A stretch of 64,000 bases of DNA from Pseudomonadaceae bacterium (GTDB lineage Bacteria; Pseudomonadota; Gammaproteobacteria; Pseudomonadales; Azotimanducaceae), in contig JANSWO010000007.1 of assembly GCA_024743435.1 (NCBI GenBank), positions 62,001 to 126,000 on the forward strand, given 5' to 3'. Each line of letters begins with the position of its first letter. Within the stretch, counting starts at the first letter, position 1. The notes beneath the pieces were generated by a model. That model searched no databases. It was not told the DNA's origin and was given only the letters and a program-made list of their open reading frames with translations. The translations under genes and the position numbers were made by a program. This document shows, piece by piece, positions 36,242-45,558 of the stretch.

Positions 36242-37075
36242 ATGCCTGAGATTGCGGCTCTATCGGATGCCAGTTCGACACACCAGATCATGACGGTCTT
36301 GGATGCCGATGGTGTTGTCACGTTAACGGATTTCTTGTCTCCCGAGCTTCTGCAAGCGCTGAATGCAGAGCTTGATCCCTATGTTGCCAGCTACAAACAA
36401 GCGCATATTTCGGACGGCTATGATGAGTTTCTCGGTCACGAAACGGTACGCCTGCATGGAATTACGGCGAAGAGTGCTGCCTTTCCCGCGCTACTCACCG
36501 AGCCTCGAATCCTTGGGGTGATGGATACGCTGCTACTGCCAAACTGCGCTGATTACCGGCTGAGCGCGGCAGAACTCATTGAGATTCACGGCAACGAAAC
36601 TGCGCAGCCGTTGCATGTCGACGATGGCTCCTGGCCGCGCGCGGCCTGGGATGCATCGCCCCTGGTTGTGAACGTCATGATTGCCTTGACGGATTTCACC
36701 AGCGAAAACGGGGCGACGGTGGTTGCACCCGGCTCGCACCGGTGGCCGCAGAGTCGTCAGGCGGCGGCAGAGGATCTCTGTCAGGCAGTGATGCCTGCTG
36801 GGAGCGCTGCGATATTTCGAGGCGATGTGGTGCACGGCGGCGGCGCAAACGTCGACGGCACCGCCCGTCGAGGCTTGTCGATATCCTATTGCCTGGGTTG
36901 GCTGGTTCCGGTGGAGAACAGTGTTCTAGCGACACCGCCCGAGCTTGCTCGCACTCTGTCCCGGCGTGCGCAGCAGCTTCTCGGCTATGACATCTACGAT
37001 GGCAGCGCGCGTGGTACTGGCGTGCTGAACATGCTGGACGTCGGCAACCCGGCGTCTGTTCTGGATGATCAATAG
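36242..37075 (+). CDS. Phytanoyl-CoA dioxygenase (PhyH) family protein
   Basis: A 277-residue Fe(II)/2-oxoglutarate oxygenase. The iron ligands are His125 and Asp127 (LHVDDGSWP) and His198 (GDVVHGGGAN), and Arg209/210 (ARRGLSISY) is in place for 2-oxoglutarate. GATVVAPGSHRWP is a strong family motif. It hydroxylates an unknown substrate. The gene overlaps the GMC oxidoreductase by 11 bases, which suggests the two act in sequence, the alcohol made here being oxidised by the next enzyme. Confidence 0.87.
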   Translation: MPEIAALSDASSTHQIMTVLDADGVVTLTDFLSPELLQALNAELDPYVASYKQAHISDGYDEFLGHETVRLHGITAKSAAFPALLTEPRILGVMDTLLLPNCADYRLSAAELIEIHGNETAQPLHVDDGSWPRAAWDASPLVVNVMIALTDFTSENGATVVAPGSHRWPQSRQAAAEDLCQAVMPAGSAAIFRGDVVHGGGANVDGTARRGLSISYCLGWLVPVENSVLATPPELARTLSRRAQQLLGYDIYDGSARGTGVLNMLDVGNPASVLDDQ

Positions 37076-38723
37076 CGTGCCCGGCGCACGCGCGACCAAG
37101 AACAAGGTGAAGACAGGCCCAAGAGGTTCGATCGAGGCGGACTTCGTTATCGTCGGCGCAGGGTCGGCGGGCTGTGTCCTCGCCAATCGGCTGTCGGCTG
37201 ACACGGGTAGCGATGTCATCGTTGTAGAAGCGGGCGGCACCGACGCCGGACCCTTCATTCAAATGCCCGCGGCGCTGTCTTACCCGATGAACATGAAGCG
37301 CTACGACTGGGGCTACCAAACCGAGCCGGAACCCAATCTCGAGGGCCGGCGTCTCGCCGCCCCCCGAGGCAAGGTTCTGGGCGGCTCCTCATCGATCAAT
37401 GGCCTTGTCTATGTGCGTGGGCATCGCAAAGACTTTGATGGTTGGGCCGAGCTTGGAGCGCGGGGTTGGGATTTCGATAGCGTTTTGCCGTACTTCAAGC
37501 GGCTTGAGGATGCCAAGTTTGGCGACCCGATGTGGCGAGGCCACGCTGGGCCGATGCGCGTTACACGTCCGGGCCAGAACAAAGCGCTCGACCGAGCGTT
37601 TATGGCCGCGATCGAGCAGGCGGGTTTCCAGCCGCTCGACGACTACAACGCCGCTGAGCAGGAGGGATTTGGGGCCCTCCAGCAAACCATCCATCAAGGC
37701 CGTCGTTGGTCCACCGCCAATGCTTATCTGCGGGACGCACTAAAGCGAGACTCGGTGACGCTGCTGCGCGGCCTTGCACTGAACGTGATCTGGCGTGGAG
37801 ATCATGCGGCAGGTGTGCGCGTGCACTCAGCGGGGCGGGCCGTCGAGGTTACCGCCAGACGACGGCTCATTATCGCTGCATCGGCGTTTAACTCACCCAA
37901 AATTCTCCTGCAGTCCGGCGTTGGGCCAGCGGCGGATCTCAACCGGCTCGGCATAGCGGTGGTCGCTGACCGTCCGGGTGTCGGTGCGAACCTGCAGGAC
38001 CATCTCGAGGTGTACGTACAGTCCCGGTGCAAGCAGCCCGTGTCGCTTTACTCGCATATGAAATGGCCCGCGAAGGCGCTTGCCGGCGCGCGCTGGTTAC
38101 TCAATCGGTCAGGTGTGGGGGCCAGCAACCACTTCGAGAGCGGGGGCTTCGTTCGGTCTTCACAATCACTGAGTCACCCCGATATTCAGTTTCACTTTCT
38201 GCCGGCGGCGATTCGTTACGACGGCTCGTCGCCCTCGGCCGGCCATGGCTACCAATTGCATGTCGGCCCGATGCGCTCCAAGTCCCGGGGCTCCGTCAGG
38301 CTGGCGAGCGCTGACCCGTTCGAGGCGCCGAAGATTCAGTTCAATTACCTCTCAGCAGACGAGGACTGGCGGGAGTTTCGCCACTGCATTCGTCTGGCGC
38401 GCGACATACTTTCGCAGCCGGCGTTTGCCGAGTTTTCTGGTGGCGAAATCGCACCTGGACCTGGGGTTACCTCAGATACGGCGCTCGATGACTTTGTTCG
38501 CCAGGAGGTCGAGAGTGCTTACCACCCCTGCGGTACCTGTCGCATGGGGAGTGCGCGTGATCCCGAGGCAGTCGTCGATGAGCATTGTCGGGTGATCGGC
38601 GTCTCCGGCCTGTCGGTTGTCGACAGCTCGATTTTCCCGCGCATCACGAACGGTAATCTCAACGCGCCTACGATGATGGTGGCGGAAAAGGCTGCTGACC
38701 ACCTGCTCGCGGCGGCTAGTTGA
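37065..38723 (+). CDS. GMC-family oxidoreductase (choline dehydrogenase-like)
   Basis: A 552-residue FAD-dependent alcohol oxidase/dehydrogenase. The FAD motif is VIVGAGSAGCVLANRLS near residue 28, followed by VVEAGG, the GKVLGGSSSINGLVYVRG region (GMC signature 1) and GVGPAADLNRLGI (signature 2 region). The catalytic His487 (HPCGTCRMG) and Asn531 (NGNLNAPTMM) are near the C-terminus. The start overlaps the PhyH gene by 11 bases. The stop overlaps the diguanylate cyclase gene by 8 bases. Confidence 0.88.
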   Translation: MINSVPGARATKNKVKTGPRGSIEADFVIVGAGSAGCVLANRLSADTGSDVIVVEAGGTDAGPFIQMPAALSYPMNMKRYDWGYQTEPEPNLEGRRLAAPRGKVLGGSSSINGLVYVRGHRKDFDGWAELGARGWDFDSVLPYFKRLEDAKFGDPMWRGHAGPMRVTRPGQNKALDRAFMAAIEQAGFQPLDDYNAAEQEGFGALQQTIHQGRRWSTANAYLRDALKRDSVTLLRGLALNVIWRGDHAAGVRVHSAGRAVEVTARRRLIIAASAFNSPKILLQSGVGPAADLNRLGIAVVADRPGVGANLQDHLEVYVQSRCKQPVSLYSHMKWPAKALAGARWLLNRSGVGASNHFESGGFVRSSQSLSHPDIQFHFLPAAIRYDGSSPSAGHGYQLHVGPMRSKSRGSVRLASADPFEAPKIQFNYLSADEDWREFRHCIRLARDILSQPAFAEFSGGEIAPGPGVTSDTALDDFVRQEVESAYHPCGTCRMGSARDPEAVVDEHCRVIGVSGLSVVDSSIFPRITNGNLNAPTMMVAEKAADHLLAAAS

Positions 38724-40281
38724 TCTCCACCATATTGCGGCCGCCTTTCTTGGCGGTGTAGAGCGCGTTGTCGAGCCGGGACAAAAGGCTGCGAATGTTG
38801 TCATCCGGCGCGGTCAAAGCGCCGCCGATGCTAGCCGTCAGCGTGAGCTGGCCACCATAGGCGAGCGTCATTGGGTTGGCCTCTATCACGCGCCTGAAAC
38901 GCTCTGCTGCGTCAGCCAGAGAGTTGGGATCCATATCGAGCAGTAGCACCATGAACTCTTCACCGCCGACACGGGCCAGCGTATCCATTGCCCGGCATTC
39001 GGATTCCATCGCGCGCGAGACGTGACATAGCGCCTGATCACCCACCAGGTGCCCGTACTGATCGTTCACGCTTTTGAAGTGATCGAGATCGATGGACAGC
39101 AGACCAAATCGATTGCCTTCTCGCCGCAGACGTTCGAATTCCTGTTCCAGGCGTTCCTGAATAAAACGTCGATTCTTGAGGCCTGTTAGATCTTCGGTCA
39201 CTGATAGCGCTTTCAGGCGCTCGTTGGCGGCGTTGAGCTGGCGCTCGCGCTCGGTCAGCGCCTGATGCGCGTTGGTTTGCTCGGTGACATCGCGCAGAAC
39301 AATGAGGTTTTCACCGCGTCCGCCACTGCGCTCGTCAATGCGCCGGCCGGTAACTGAAAAGTAGCGCGGCAGTTCGCCACCCGGGAGTTCGATAGCGTCT
39401 GGGCTGGCACTTTCGCGAAGTGCAGTATCGAGCGTTGGCAGGTGCTTTCGCAGATCGTCTCCAATGAGGCTTCTCGCAGGCGCGCCTGCCAGATCGGCAA
39501 ACGCGGTGTTGCAGTCGATTACGCGCTGGTTGGGACTCAGAAGAGCCATAGCATCCGGCATCAGAGCCATCATGCGCGAGCGAGTGATCAGCCGAACGTC
39601 GGTGAAGTGTCGGCGTGCCAGCGCGTAGTTATAGACAAGCAGGGCGGTGGTCGTGATCAGAATGAAACCGCTGACTTCGTACTGCTCAAAAATGCTCGCA
39701 CGTTCGTTTGATGCGAACGACATCAATCCCAGCGCGGGGAGCAATACGCCCACCACGAACTGTGGCCAGTGCACTCGGGCCCGGAAAAACTGAACGCAGC
39801 CGATGACAACGGTCATGCTGACAAGAATCGCCGCGGTGACGTGCATCGCAATCATGCCGGGGCCGGGCTCGGCGTCGTCCAGCATGTGATTCGCCTCACC
39901 GGGCACGGGAACCTGGAACTGCGCGAACCAGCCGTGGCTTACGTTGCTCACCGCCATAAGCGCCAGCACCCAGGCGCTGCCAAAGATAAGCCAGCGGGTT
40001 GCGGCGTATGCGGGCAACTGAAATCCCAGATAGCGCGTCATTGCGAAGAAATACAGCGGCGCGATAAATGTGGTGGTGGCGTACACGAGCCCCAAGTCGA
40101 AGGGGGTCAAGTGAAATACGGCGAGCAGGGTTGGATAAGTGCCGAGCACGACGAGCAGCCACAGCACGGTGCGGTTGCCGCTCACGTGCCAGAAATCTGA
40201 CAACCTCAGAACGGGATACACCAGCAGCAACAGATTAGCGCCGGCCCAGATCCAGTCAGTTGTATGGATGGCCAAAATCAC
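38716..40281 (-). CDS. Diguanylate cyclase with 7-TM sensor, PAS and GGDEF domains
   Basis: A 521-residue protein. The N-terminal 230 residues carry seven hydrophobic segments of the histidine-kinase-N7TM type, then a PAS-like domain (about 240-345, LSPNQRVIDCNTAFADLAGA) and the GGDEF domain (about 360-521). The active-site motif is GGEEF at 439-443. The inhibitory site RAMD (430-433) lies exactly five residues upstream, so the enzyme should be active and feedback-inhibited by c-di-GMP. There is no EAL domain. The start is GTG with GGACGG upstream. Confidence 0.9.
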   Translation of the reverse strand: MILAIHTTDWIWAGANLLLLVYPVLRLSDFWHVSGNRTVLWLLVVLGTYPTLLAVFHLTPFDLGLVYATTTFIAPLYFFAMTRYLGFQLPAYAATRWLIFGSAWVLALMAVSNVSHGWFAQFQVPVPGEANHMLDDAEPGPGMIAMHVTAAILVSMTVVIGCVQFFRARVHWPQFVVGVLLPALGLMSFASNERASIFEQYEVSGFILITTTALLVYNYALARRHFTDVRLITRSRMMALMPDAMALLSPNQRVIDCNTAFADLAGAPARSLIGDDLRKHLPTLDTALRESASPDAIELPGGELPRYFSVTGRRIDERSGGRGENLIVLRDVTEQTNAHQALTERERQLNAANERLKALSVTEDLTGLKNRRFIQERLEQEFERLRREGNRFGLLSIDLDHFKSVNDQYGHLVGDQALCHVSRAMESECRAMDTLARVGGEEFMVLLLDMDPNSLADAAERFRRVIEANPMTLAYGGQLTLTASIGGALTAPDDNIRSLLSRLDNALYTAKKGGRNMVEIN

Positions 40282-40441
40282 GCCGTCCTATGCGTTTCGA
40301 GAGCCTGCGCCCCCACTGCGGAAACTGTATCAAAGGTATCTTCAGCCGCTATGTGACGCAGGTCACAAAGTGCCGGCGGTGAACCCTCGATGAAGGCGAT
40401 CATAACCCGCGATGGGTCGTGGTTGGCGTAAGTACGCGGGC

Positions 40442-41263
40442 CTATCCCATCTGAACCCCGCCGGCGACGTTCAGTGCAATGCCGGTCACGTTGGCTGCGC
40501 TAGCCAGGTAAACCGCTGCTTCCCCCATATCTTCCGCGCTCTGGGGCCGGCCCATCGGAATCTGTTTCTGCATGATTGCCTCAAACTCATCGTTTTTAGC
40601 GTCACGCTCGGTGGCGTTGGTCGGCAGCAGATGATCGAGCCACATGGCGGTTCCGACCATGCCCGGACAGATGGCGTTAACGGTGATGTGTGCGGGCGCC
40701 AACTCCGCGGCCATCGATTGAGTGATGCCAATTGCCGCAAATTTTGAGCCGCAGTAGGCGCTCATGTTGGCATACCCTTGTTTGCCCGCGATCGAGGCCG
40801 TGTTGATAACTGCTGCGTGCCCGTGCTCAGTGGCCGCGGCGGTGAGCGCGCTTTGCGCCGCCTGGGTCATCAGAAAGATGCCTTTGCAGTTCACTGCGAA
40901 TACTCGTTCCCAGTCGGCTTCGCTGAAGGTGGCGAGCGGTCCACTTGCGACAATGCCGGCATTGTTGATCAGGATGTCGAGGCTGCCGAAAGCATCCAGG
41001 GTTGTCCTGACGGAATCCGCGCAACTGCTCGCGTCGGTCACATTCAGGTTGGTTGCCTGGATCGAGTCCGCGCTGGCCACCGTGGCCGCGACATCGTCGC
41101 TACTCGCCAGCTCGTAAGCCCAGTCTGTCGGGGCGCTGTCGCTGGCGCCTAAGTCGCCAATCATGACGTTGCAGCCGGCCTTAGCCAGTGCCAACGCAAT
41201 TGCCCGGCCGATGCCCCTGGCGCCGCCAGTAACAAGCGCCGTTCTGTCTTTGAGTTCGATCAT
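40442..41263 (-). CDS. Short-chain dehydrogenase/reductase
   Basis: A 273-residue SDR. TGGARGIGRA binds the cofactor, NNAG follows, and the catalytic Tyr-Lys is in YCGSKFAA; the Ser is in NTASIAG. An insertion of about 20 residues between the second and third strands (GASDSAPTDWAYELASSDD) makes it longer than usual. The C-terminal ASAANVTGIALNVAGG is the standard ending. It is separated from the diguanylate cyclase by 160 bases and from the thioesterase by 106 bases on the same strand. Confidence 0.86.
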   Translation of the reverse strand: MIELKDRTALVTGGARGIGRAIALALAKAGCNVMIGDLGASDSAPTDWAYELASSDDVAATVASADSIQATNLNVTDASSCADSVRTTLDAFGSLDILINNAGIVASGPLATFSEADWERVFAVNCKGIFLMTQAAQSALTAAATEHGHAAVINTASIAGKQGYANMSAYCGSKFAAIGITQSMAAELAPAHITVNAICPGMVGTAMWLDHLLPTNATERDAKNDEFEAIMQKQIPMGRPQSAEDMGEAAVYLASAANVTGIALNVAGGVQMG

Positions 41264-41369
41264 TGGTTGTTCCCGATATCAGCGAGTTGAGCTTTCTTCA
41301 GTGCGGCATCACCTGGAGCGGGACGGACCTACCCGTCAGCACTCTGTTTGCCACGCTGTTTGTCCGCGA

Positions 41370-42179
41370 TCAGTCGGTCAAAGGATTTGCCAGCGCGGTC
41401 TGGCTGATGCGTGCCAACATACCCTTCGCATCCCAACACTGTGCGCTAACGATTGCGCGACCGTCCGCGATGGCATCGTTGCGAGCAGTCATGCCGACTT
41501 TGCCGTGACTGGGCTCGCGCAGAATATGTAGTGATATGTCGGCATTGATGTAGCCCACGCGACTGCCATTCGGCAGCGAGCTGATGCGCTGAGCAATGCC
41601 ATTGGCAAAATCCGAACAGGCTGCCAAGTGCGCCAGCGGACTTAGGTCAATCTCGGGTGCCAGCTGCAGCGGCAGTTCTAACCAGGCATGGGCTTCGCCG
41701 CTGCCGTGGCCGCCGCTGATACTTTGCACAAGCAATCGGTTGTGCAAGCCATCACCGCTGCCGAGCACTCGGCCGGCTTCTCGACGTGCGGACTCGGCCA
41801 GGCTGATGGCTTCTATGTCCCCGGGCAATGGCAGCGATCGTGCTTGCGCTGCACCAACGCCCACGCCCGCAGGGCTTTCGGCAAACAGCGCTGTGGCTCG
41901 AACCAACTCCCTACCCTCATGGGTCACGCTCGCCTGGTACACGGACAAGCGTCGGCCTCGACGCAGCTCGGTAACGCTCACTTCCAAAGGCTTGGCGGGT
42001 ACGGGTCGAAACAGATCGAGCGTCATGCGCGCGAGCGGCATATCGGATTCGTTGGTGGTTTCGACGCAGTGACAGACCAGCGCCGCAGGAGCGCCTCCGT
42101 GCAACGAATCACCCCACGGCCCCATCGCAGCCACGGTAGGAAGCCAGTAGCCGCCATCGCGCTCAAAAATGCTGTCCAC
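41370..42179 (-). CDS. Acyl-CoA thioesterase-like double-hotdog protein
   Basis: About 269 residues. GPWGDSLHGGAPAALVCH near the N-terminus and the second hotdog half (LHILREPSHGKVGMTARND) match the TesB-like thioesterase superfamily (double hotdog), which hydrolyses acyl-CoA to acid and CoA. I chose GTG 42179 because the family usually begins shortly before the GPW-HGG motif; GTG 42266 would add 29 basic residues with no similarity. It is divergent from the serine hydrolase, with a palindrome in between. Confidence 0.7.
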   Translation of the reverse strand: MDSIFERDGGYWLPTVAAMGPWGDSLHGGAPAALVCHCVETTNESDMPLARMTLDLFRPVPAKPLEVSVTELRRGRRLSVYQASVTHEGRELVRATALFAESPAGVGVGAAQARSLPLPGDIEAISLAESARREAGRVLGSGDGLHNRLLVQSISGGHGSGEAHAWLELPLQLAPEIDLSPLAHLAACSDFANGIAQRISSLPNGSRVGYINADISLHILREPSHGKVGMTARNDAIADGRAIVSAQCWDAKGMLARISQTALANPLTD

Positions 42180-42267
42180 CGAAAATCTCGCTTCACTGGT
42201 AAAAAACTGACGAAGCAATCTTATCAGCCAACGTAAGCGGGCAAGGCGGCGATGAGAGGACGCCACG

Positions 42268-42284
42268 TTAAACGCAACGTTTAA
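42268..42284. promoter_or_regulatory. Candidate TetR-type operator
   Basis: Perfect inverted repeat TTAAACG / CGTTTAA with a 3-base spacer, in the divergent gap between the thioesterase and the serine hydrolase genes. Its AAAC...GTTT layout is similar to sites of TetR-family fatty-acid regulators such as PsrA, although its spacing differs slightly. No regulator gene is adjacent. Confidence 0.5.
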
Positions 42285-42310
42285 TTTTTGCCCGCTTTGA
42301 TGTCTAGTAG

Positions 42311-43657
42311 ATGCCAGTCGGCATTACTAACTGGGAGATGAATGTGTCGGTAGTCGGATCAATGGATGCCTGGGTCAGTGGTAGTGCGGAGACAAACCCG
42401 CTCGCGGTCGGCCTTTGTCCCAAGCGGCTGGAGCGGGTAAGTATCTGGTTGGATGATCAAGTGCGCGATGAGCGCCTGGCTGGCGCCAGCGTTCTGATTG
42501 GCCGGCGCGGTCAGACGGCTTACTTTGGCCAGGCAGGCACCGCAGAGATAGGCAGTGGCCGAGATTTTCAACGCGACACGATTGTCCGCCTCTACTCCAT
42601 GACCAAGCCGGTGACGTCGGTCGCTGCCATGATGCTCTATGAAGCCGGCTGCTTTCATCTCGACGATCCCATCGCCAAGTATCTGCCGGAGTTCTCTGAA
42701 CCGCGAGTCTGGAAAGGCGGTCATGCGAGCATCGAATCCACGGTTCCCGTGGATGGGCCGATTACGGTCAGGCAGATATTCACGCATACCTCGGGTCTGA
42801 CCTACGGATTCATGCGCGTTAACGCGGTGGACGCGCGTTATCGTGAGTTGGGGATAGAAGCGCCAGGCGCCGCATCAAATCTGGAAGAGTTGGTGGGCCA
42901 GATTGCGCAGGTCCCTCTGCTCTGTCAGCCAGGCAGCGAGTGGAATTACTCGGTATCCACGGATGTCCTGGGTCGTCTTGTCGAAGTCTGGTCCGGGCAA
43001 ACACTTGATGAGTTCTTCGCAAGCGAGATATTCGGGCCGCTCGGTATGGTAGATACCGGCTTCAGCGTCGATGCGGCCAGCGTCGATCGCTTTTCGGCGT
43101 TGTATGCGCCGCCCACCGGTGGCTTGTTGGGTGGTGTTGCGAATACCGATCTGGATCCGGGCCTGAGTAAACCGACGGGACTGGTGCTGCAGGAAGGCTC
43201 AGCGGATAGCCGTTTTCTGCGCCAGCCGGGGCCACTGTCGGGGGGTGGTGGGCTCGTCGGTACCATCGATGACTACGGTCGTTTTTGCCAGATGCTGCTT
43301 TTTGGCGGAGCGCTCGATGGCGTTCGTTTGCTGAGCCCGAAAACAGTCACCTATATGCGCCAGAACCAACTTCCGGACGGGAGAGACATGGCAGCCATGG
43401 GCCAGCCCGTGTGGAGCGAGTCGGCGTACGATGGCATCGGTTTTGGCTTGGGTTTTGCCGTTGTCATTGATCCGGTGAAAGCGCATATCGTTGCATCGAC
43501 GGGTGAGCATCACTGGGGCGGCGCGGCGAGCACGTTTTTCTGGCTGGATCCCGTTGAAGACCTGTATACGGTGTTTCTAACTCAGCTCATTCCGTCATCG
43601 ACATACCCGATACGCCGAGAGCTTCGGACTCGGGTCAATCAGGCCATCGTGGACTGA
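42311..43657 (+). CDS. Serine hydrolase of the beta-lactamase/EstB family
   Basis: A 448-residue class-C beta-lactamase-like protein. The nucleophile motif SxxK is Ser96-Met-Thr-Lys99 (YSMTKP), the Tyr motif is in EWNYSVSTD, and HWGG near residue 400 stands for the third motif. No signal peptide is clear, so it is probably a cytosolic esterase or amidase rather than an antibiotic-resistance enzyme. Start codons at 42311, 42338 and 42362 are all possible. It is followed by the GNAT gene with a 1-base TGATG overlap. Confidence 0.82.
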   Translation: MPVGITNWEMNVSVVGSMDAWVSGSAETNPLAVGLCPKRLERVSIWLDDQVRDERLAGASVLIGRRGQTAYFGQAGTAEIGSGRDFQRDTIVRLYSMTKPVTSVAAMMLYEAGCFHLDDPIAKYLPEFSEPRVWKGGHASIESTVPVDGPITVRQIFTHTSGLTYGFMRVNAVDARYRELGIEAPGAASNLEELVGQIAQVPLLCQPGSEWNYSVSTDVLGRLVEVWSGQTLDEFFASEIFGPLGMVDTGFSVDAASVDRFSALYAPPTGGLLGGVANTDLDPGLSKPTGLVLQEGSADSRFLRQPGPLSGGGGLVGTIDDYGRFCQMLLFGGALDGVRLLSPKTVTYMRQNQLPDGRDMAAMGQPVWSESAYDGIGFGLGFAVVIDPVKAHIVASTGEHHWGGAASTFFWLDPVEDLYTVFLTQLIPSSTYPIRRELRTRVNQAIVD

Positions 43658-44679
43658 TGTCAACGTTGAGGATCAGGCGCTTGTTGGCGAGCGACTCTGT
43701 TGCCCTGGGCGACCTATTCAGGCGTTGCTACGGCGATACCTACGGCTCACTCGAATTCTATGATGCCGATGAGCTCGCTCGGCGAATCGAGTCAGGATCA
43801 CTGCGCTCTGTGGTTGCCGTCGATGCGAGCGATGGTGTTTTTGGACATACCGGTATCAACGTTCGCAACGGCTCCGCGTTGGTATGCGAAACGGGAAATA
43901 CCGTCGTTGATCCGGCGGCTCGGGGGCAGGGCTTGCTCAAGCGGTTGGGCTCAGGCCTGACCGAACTGGTGCGCCTGGAGGGCTTTGCTGGCTACATACA
44001 CTTCCCGACAACCGCTCACCCGATAATGCAGCGAGTATCGGTGTCCAACGGTGGGGTAGAGACCGGCGTTATGTTGTCTTACGTGTCTGCCGATACTCGC
44101 TATGAAGCGATCGATGACACTCGTGTCACTGACGCCGAGCGCCTTGCCGCGACAATAGCTTTCCAGCCCCAGGCCGATGTTCCCGCCCGGCTCGTGAGGC
44201 TTCCCACTCGTTACCATCGATTGATCGAAGGCCTCTACAACGCTGCTGGGCTCGTGCGCGAAAATGCGCCGATTGAGCGAATCAGAACGAACAACCAAGG
44301 CGCTCGGATGCCCGAGTACAGTGAGCGCCGAGACGTGCTGTACGGCGCCGTTGGCAGCGCTGATCGCGAGCACTTCAATCAGTGGCTTGCGCAATTGCAG
44401 TCGAGCTTGACCCGCTATGTGCCAGCGGTATGTCATGTTGATCTGCCGCTCGACAGCCCGCTGATTGATGAGCAGGTTGCACAGTTGAACTCGCTTGGCT
44501 TTTTCTTTGCCGGGTTGCTGCCTGAGTTTGCCCACACTGATGTGCTACGCCTGCAGCGATTGAACAAAGTTGATCAACGTTCCGTTGAACCGGAGCTGGT
44601 CAATCCGGAAGCGCGCTTGTTGCTGCAACAGATCGTCACCGACGCAAGCGATGTACTCGCAGGCCAAACGATTCATTAG
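43657..44679 (+). CDS. GNAT-family N-acetyltransferase
   Basis: A 340-residue protein. The first 150 residues carry the GNAT core with the acetyl-CoA motif DPAARGQGLLKRL; the rest is a second, diverged domain ending near FAGLLPEFAHTDVLRLQRL, which also looks GNAT-like. The start overlaps the previous stop as TGATG. It sits between a serine hydrolase and an enoyl-CoA hydratase, so it may act on a CoA-linked or amine substrate of that pathway. Confidence 0.78.
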   Translation: MSTLRIRRLLASDSVALGDLFRRCYGDTYGSLEFYDADELARRIESGSLRSVVAVDASDGVFGHTGINVRNGSALVCETGNTVVDPAARGQGLLKRLGSGLTELVRLEGFAGYIHFPTTAHPIMQRVSVSNGGVETGVMLSYVSADTRYEAIDDTRVTDAERLAATIAFQPQADVPARLVRLPTRYHRLIEGLYNAAGLVRENAPIERIRTNNQGARMPEYSERRDVLYGAVGSADREHFNQWLAQLQSSLTRYVPAVCHVDLPLDSPLIDEQVAQLNSLGFFFAGLLPEFAHTDVLRLQRLNKVDQRSVEPELVNPEARLLLQQIVTDASDVLAGQTIH

Positions 44680-44755
44680 GGCGCACCGCCTTGCCGATTG
44701 GCTGCTGGCGAAGTGCCGCAAAGCCGATCGTTATCACCCCATCTTTGGAGGTCTC

Positions 44756-45520
44756 TTGGAAACACTGACTATCACGACCGAAAATCGCGTCCGAACGGTT
44801 CTGCTGGACCGACCGAAGGCGCTCAATGCATTCAATGCCAAACTGATGGATGAGCTTGCGGATGCGTTTCTTGATGCCGCTGGCGATCCGAGGGTTTCGG
44901 TTCTCCTGTTGTCGGGTGCGGGTAGAGCGTTTAGCGCCGGAGCAGACCTTTTGGAGATGGGTAAGCCGCAAGGCAAACCCAAGCACGGCCTGGCCGGGAT
45001 GCTCGATGCCATTGTTGATTTCCCGAAACCCTTTTTGCTTGCCATCAATGGCGTCGGCGCGGGCATCGGAGCAACGATCGCGGGTTTGGCGGACGTATCC
45101 TTCATTGCCCGCGGTGCTCGGCTTCGCTGCCCATTCTCCGCTCTGGGGTTGACTGCGGAGGCGGCCAGCACAGTGACTTTTCCGCGGCTTATGGGGCGTC
45201 AGCAAGCGAGCTGGTTTCTATTGTCCTCTGAGTGGATGAGCGCTGAAGACTGTGTGGAGTCTGGCCTGATCATGCAGCTTTGCGAAGACGATGAGCTGAT
45301 GAACACCGCTTGTGAGCGGGCCGCCACCCTTGCTGCGTTGCCACTTACGTCGCTCGTGAAGACGAAAGCGCTGATGATGGAGTCCCTCCGAGCTGAGATG
45401 AAGGCAGCGATCAAGCGCGAGAACGCGGGCCTCGCGGAACTCGCTGGTGGACCGGCGAATCGAGAGGCCATCGCAGCATTCGCTGAGAAGAGAGAGCCTG
45501 ACTTCAGTAGCATCAGCTGA
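44756..45520 (+). CDS. Enoyl-CoA hydratase/isomerase (crotonase)
   Basis: A 254-residue crotonase-family protein. LDRPKALNAFNAKLMDEL is the family start; the oxyanion-hole motif is SGAGRAFSAGADLLEM; the second oxyanion glycine is in GVGAGIGATIAGLADV. The glutamates of true hydratases are not both clear, so isomerase or other activity is possible. The start is TTG 44756, decided by GGAGG four bases upstream; the frame continuing upstream overlaps the GNAT gene and is rejected. Confidence 0.83.
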   Translation: METLTITTENRVRTVLLDRPKALNAFNAKLMDELADAFLDAAGDPRVSVLLLSGAGRAFSAGADLLEMGKPQGKPKHGLAGMLDAIVDFPKPFLLAINGVGAGIGATIAGLADVSFIARGARLRCPFSALGLTAEAASTVTFPRLMGRQQASWFLLSSEWMSAEDCVESGLIMQLCEDDELMNTACERAATLAALPLTSLVKTKALMMESLRAEMKAAIKRENAGLAELAGGPANREAIAAFAEKREPDFSSIS

Positions 45521-45558
45521 TGCGAGGCGGATAACTAATTCTTGGATGGGAGAGGGTG

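Noticed and set aside
42311-43657. Beta-lactamase resistance gene
   Set aside because: No signal peptide and operon context of acyl metabolism point to an esterase-like hydrolase.
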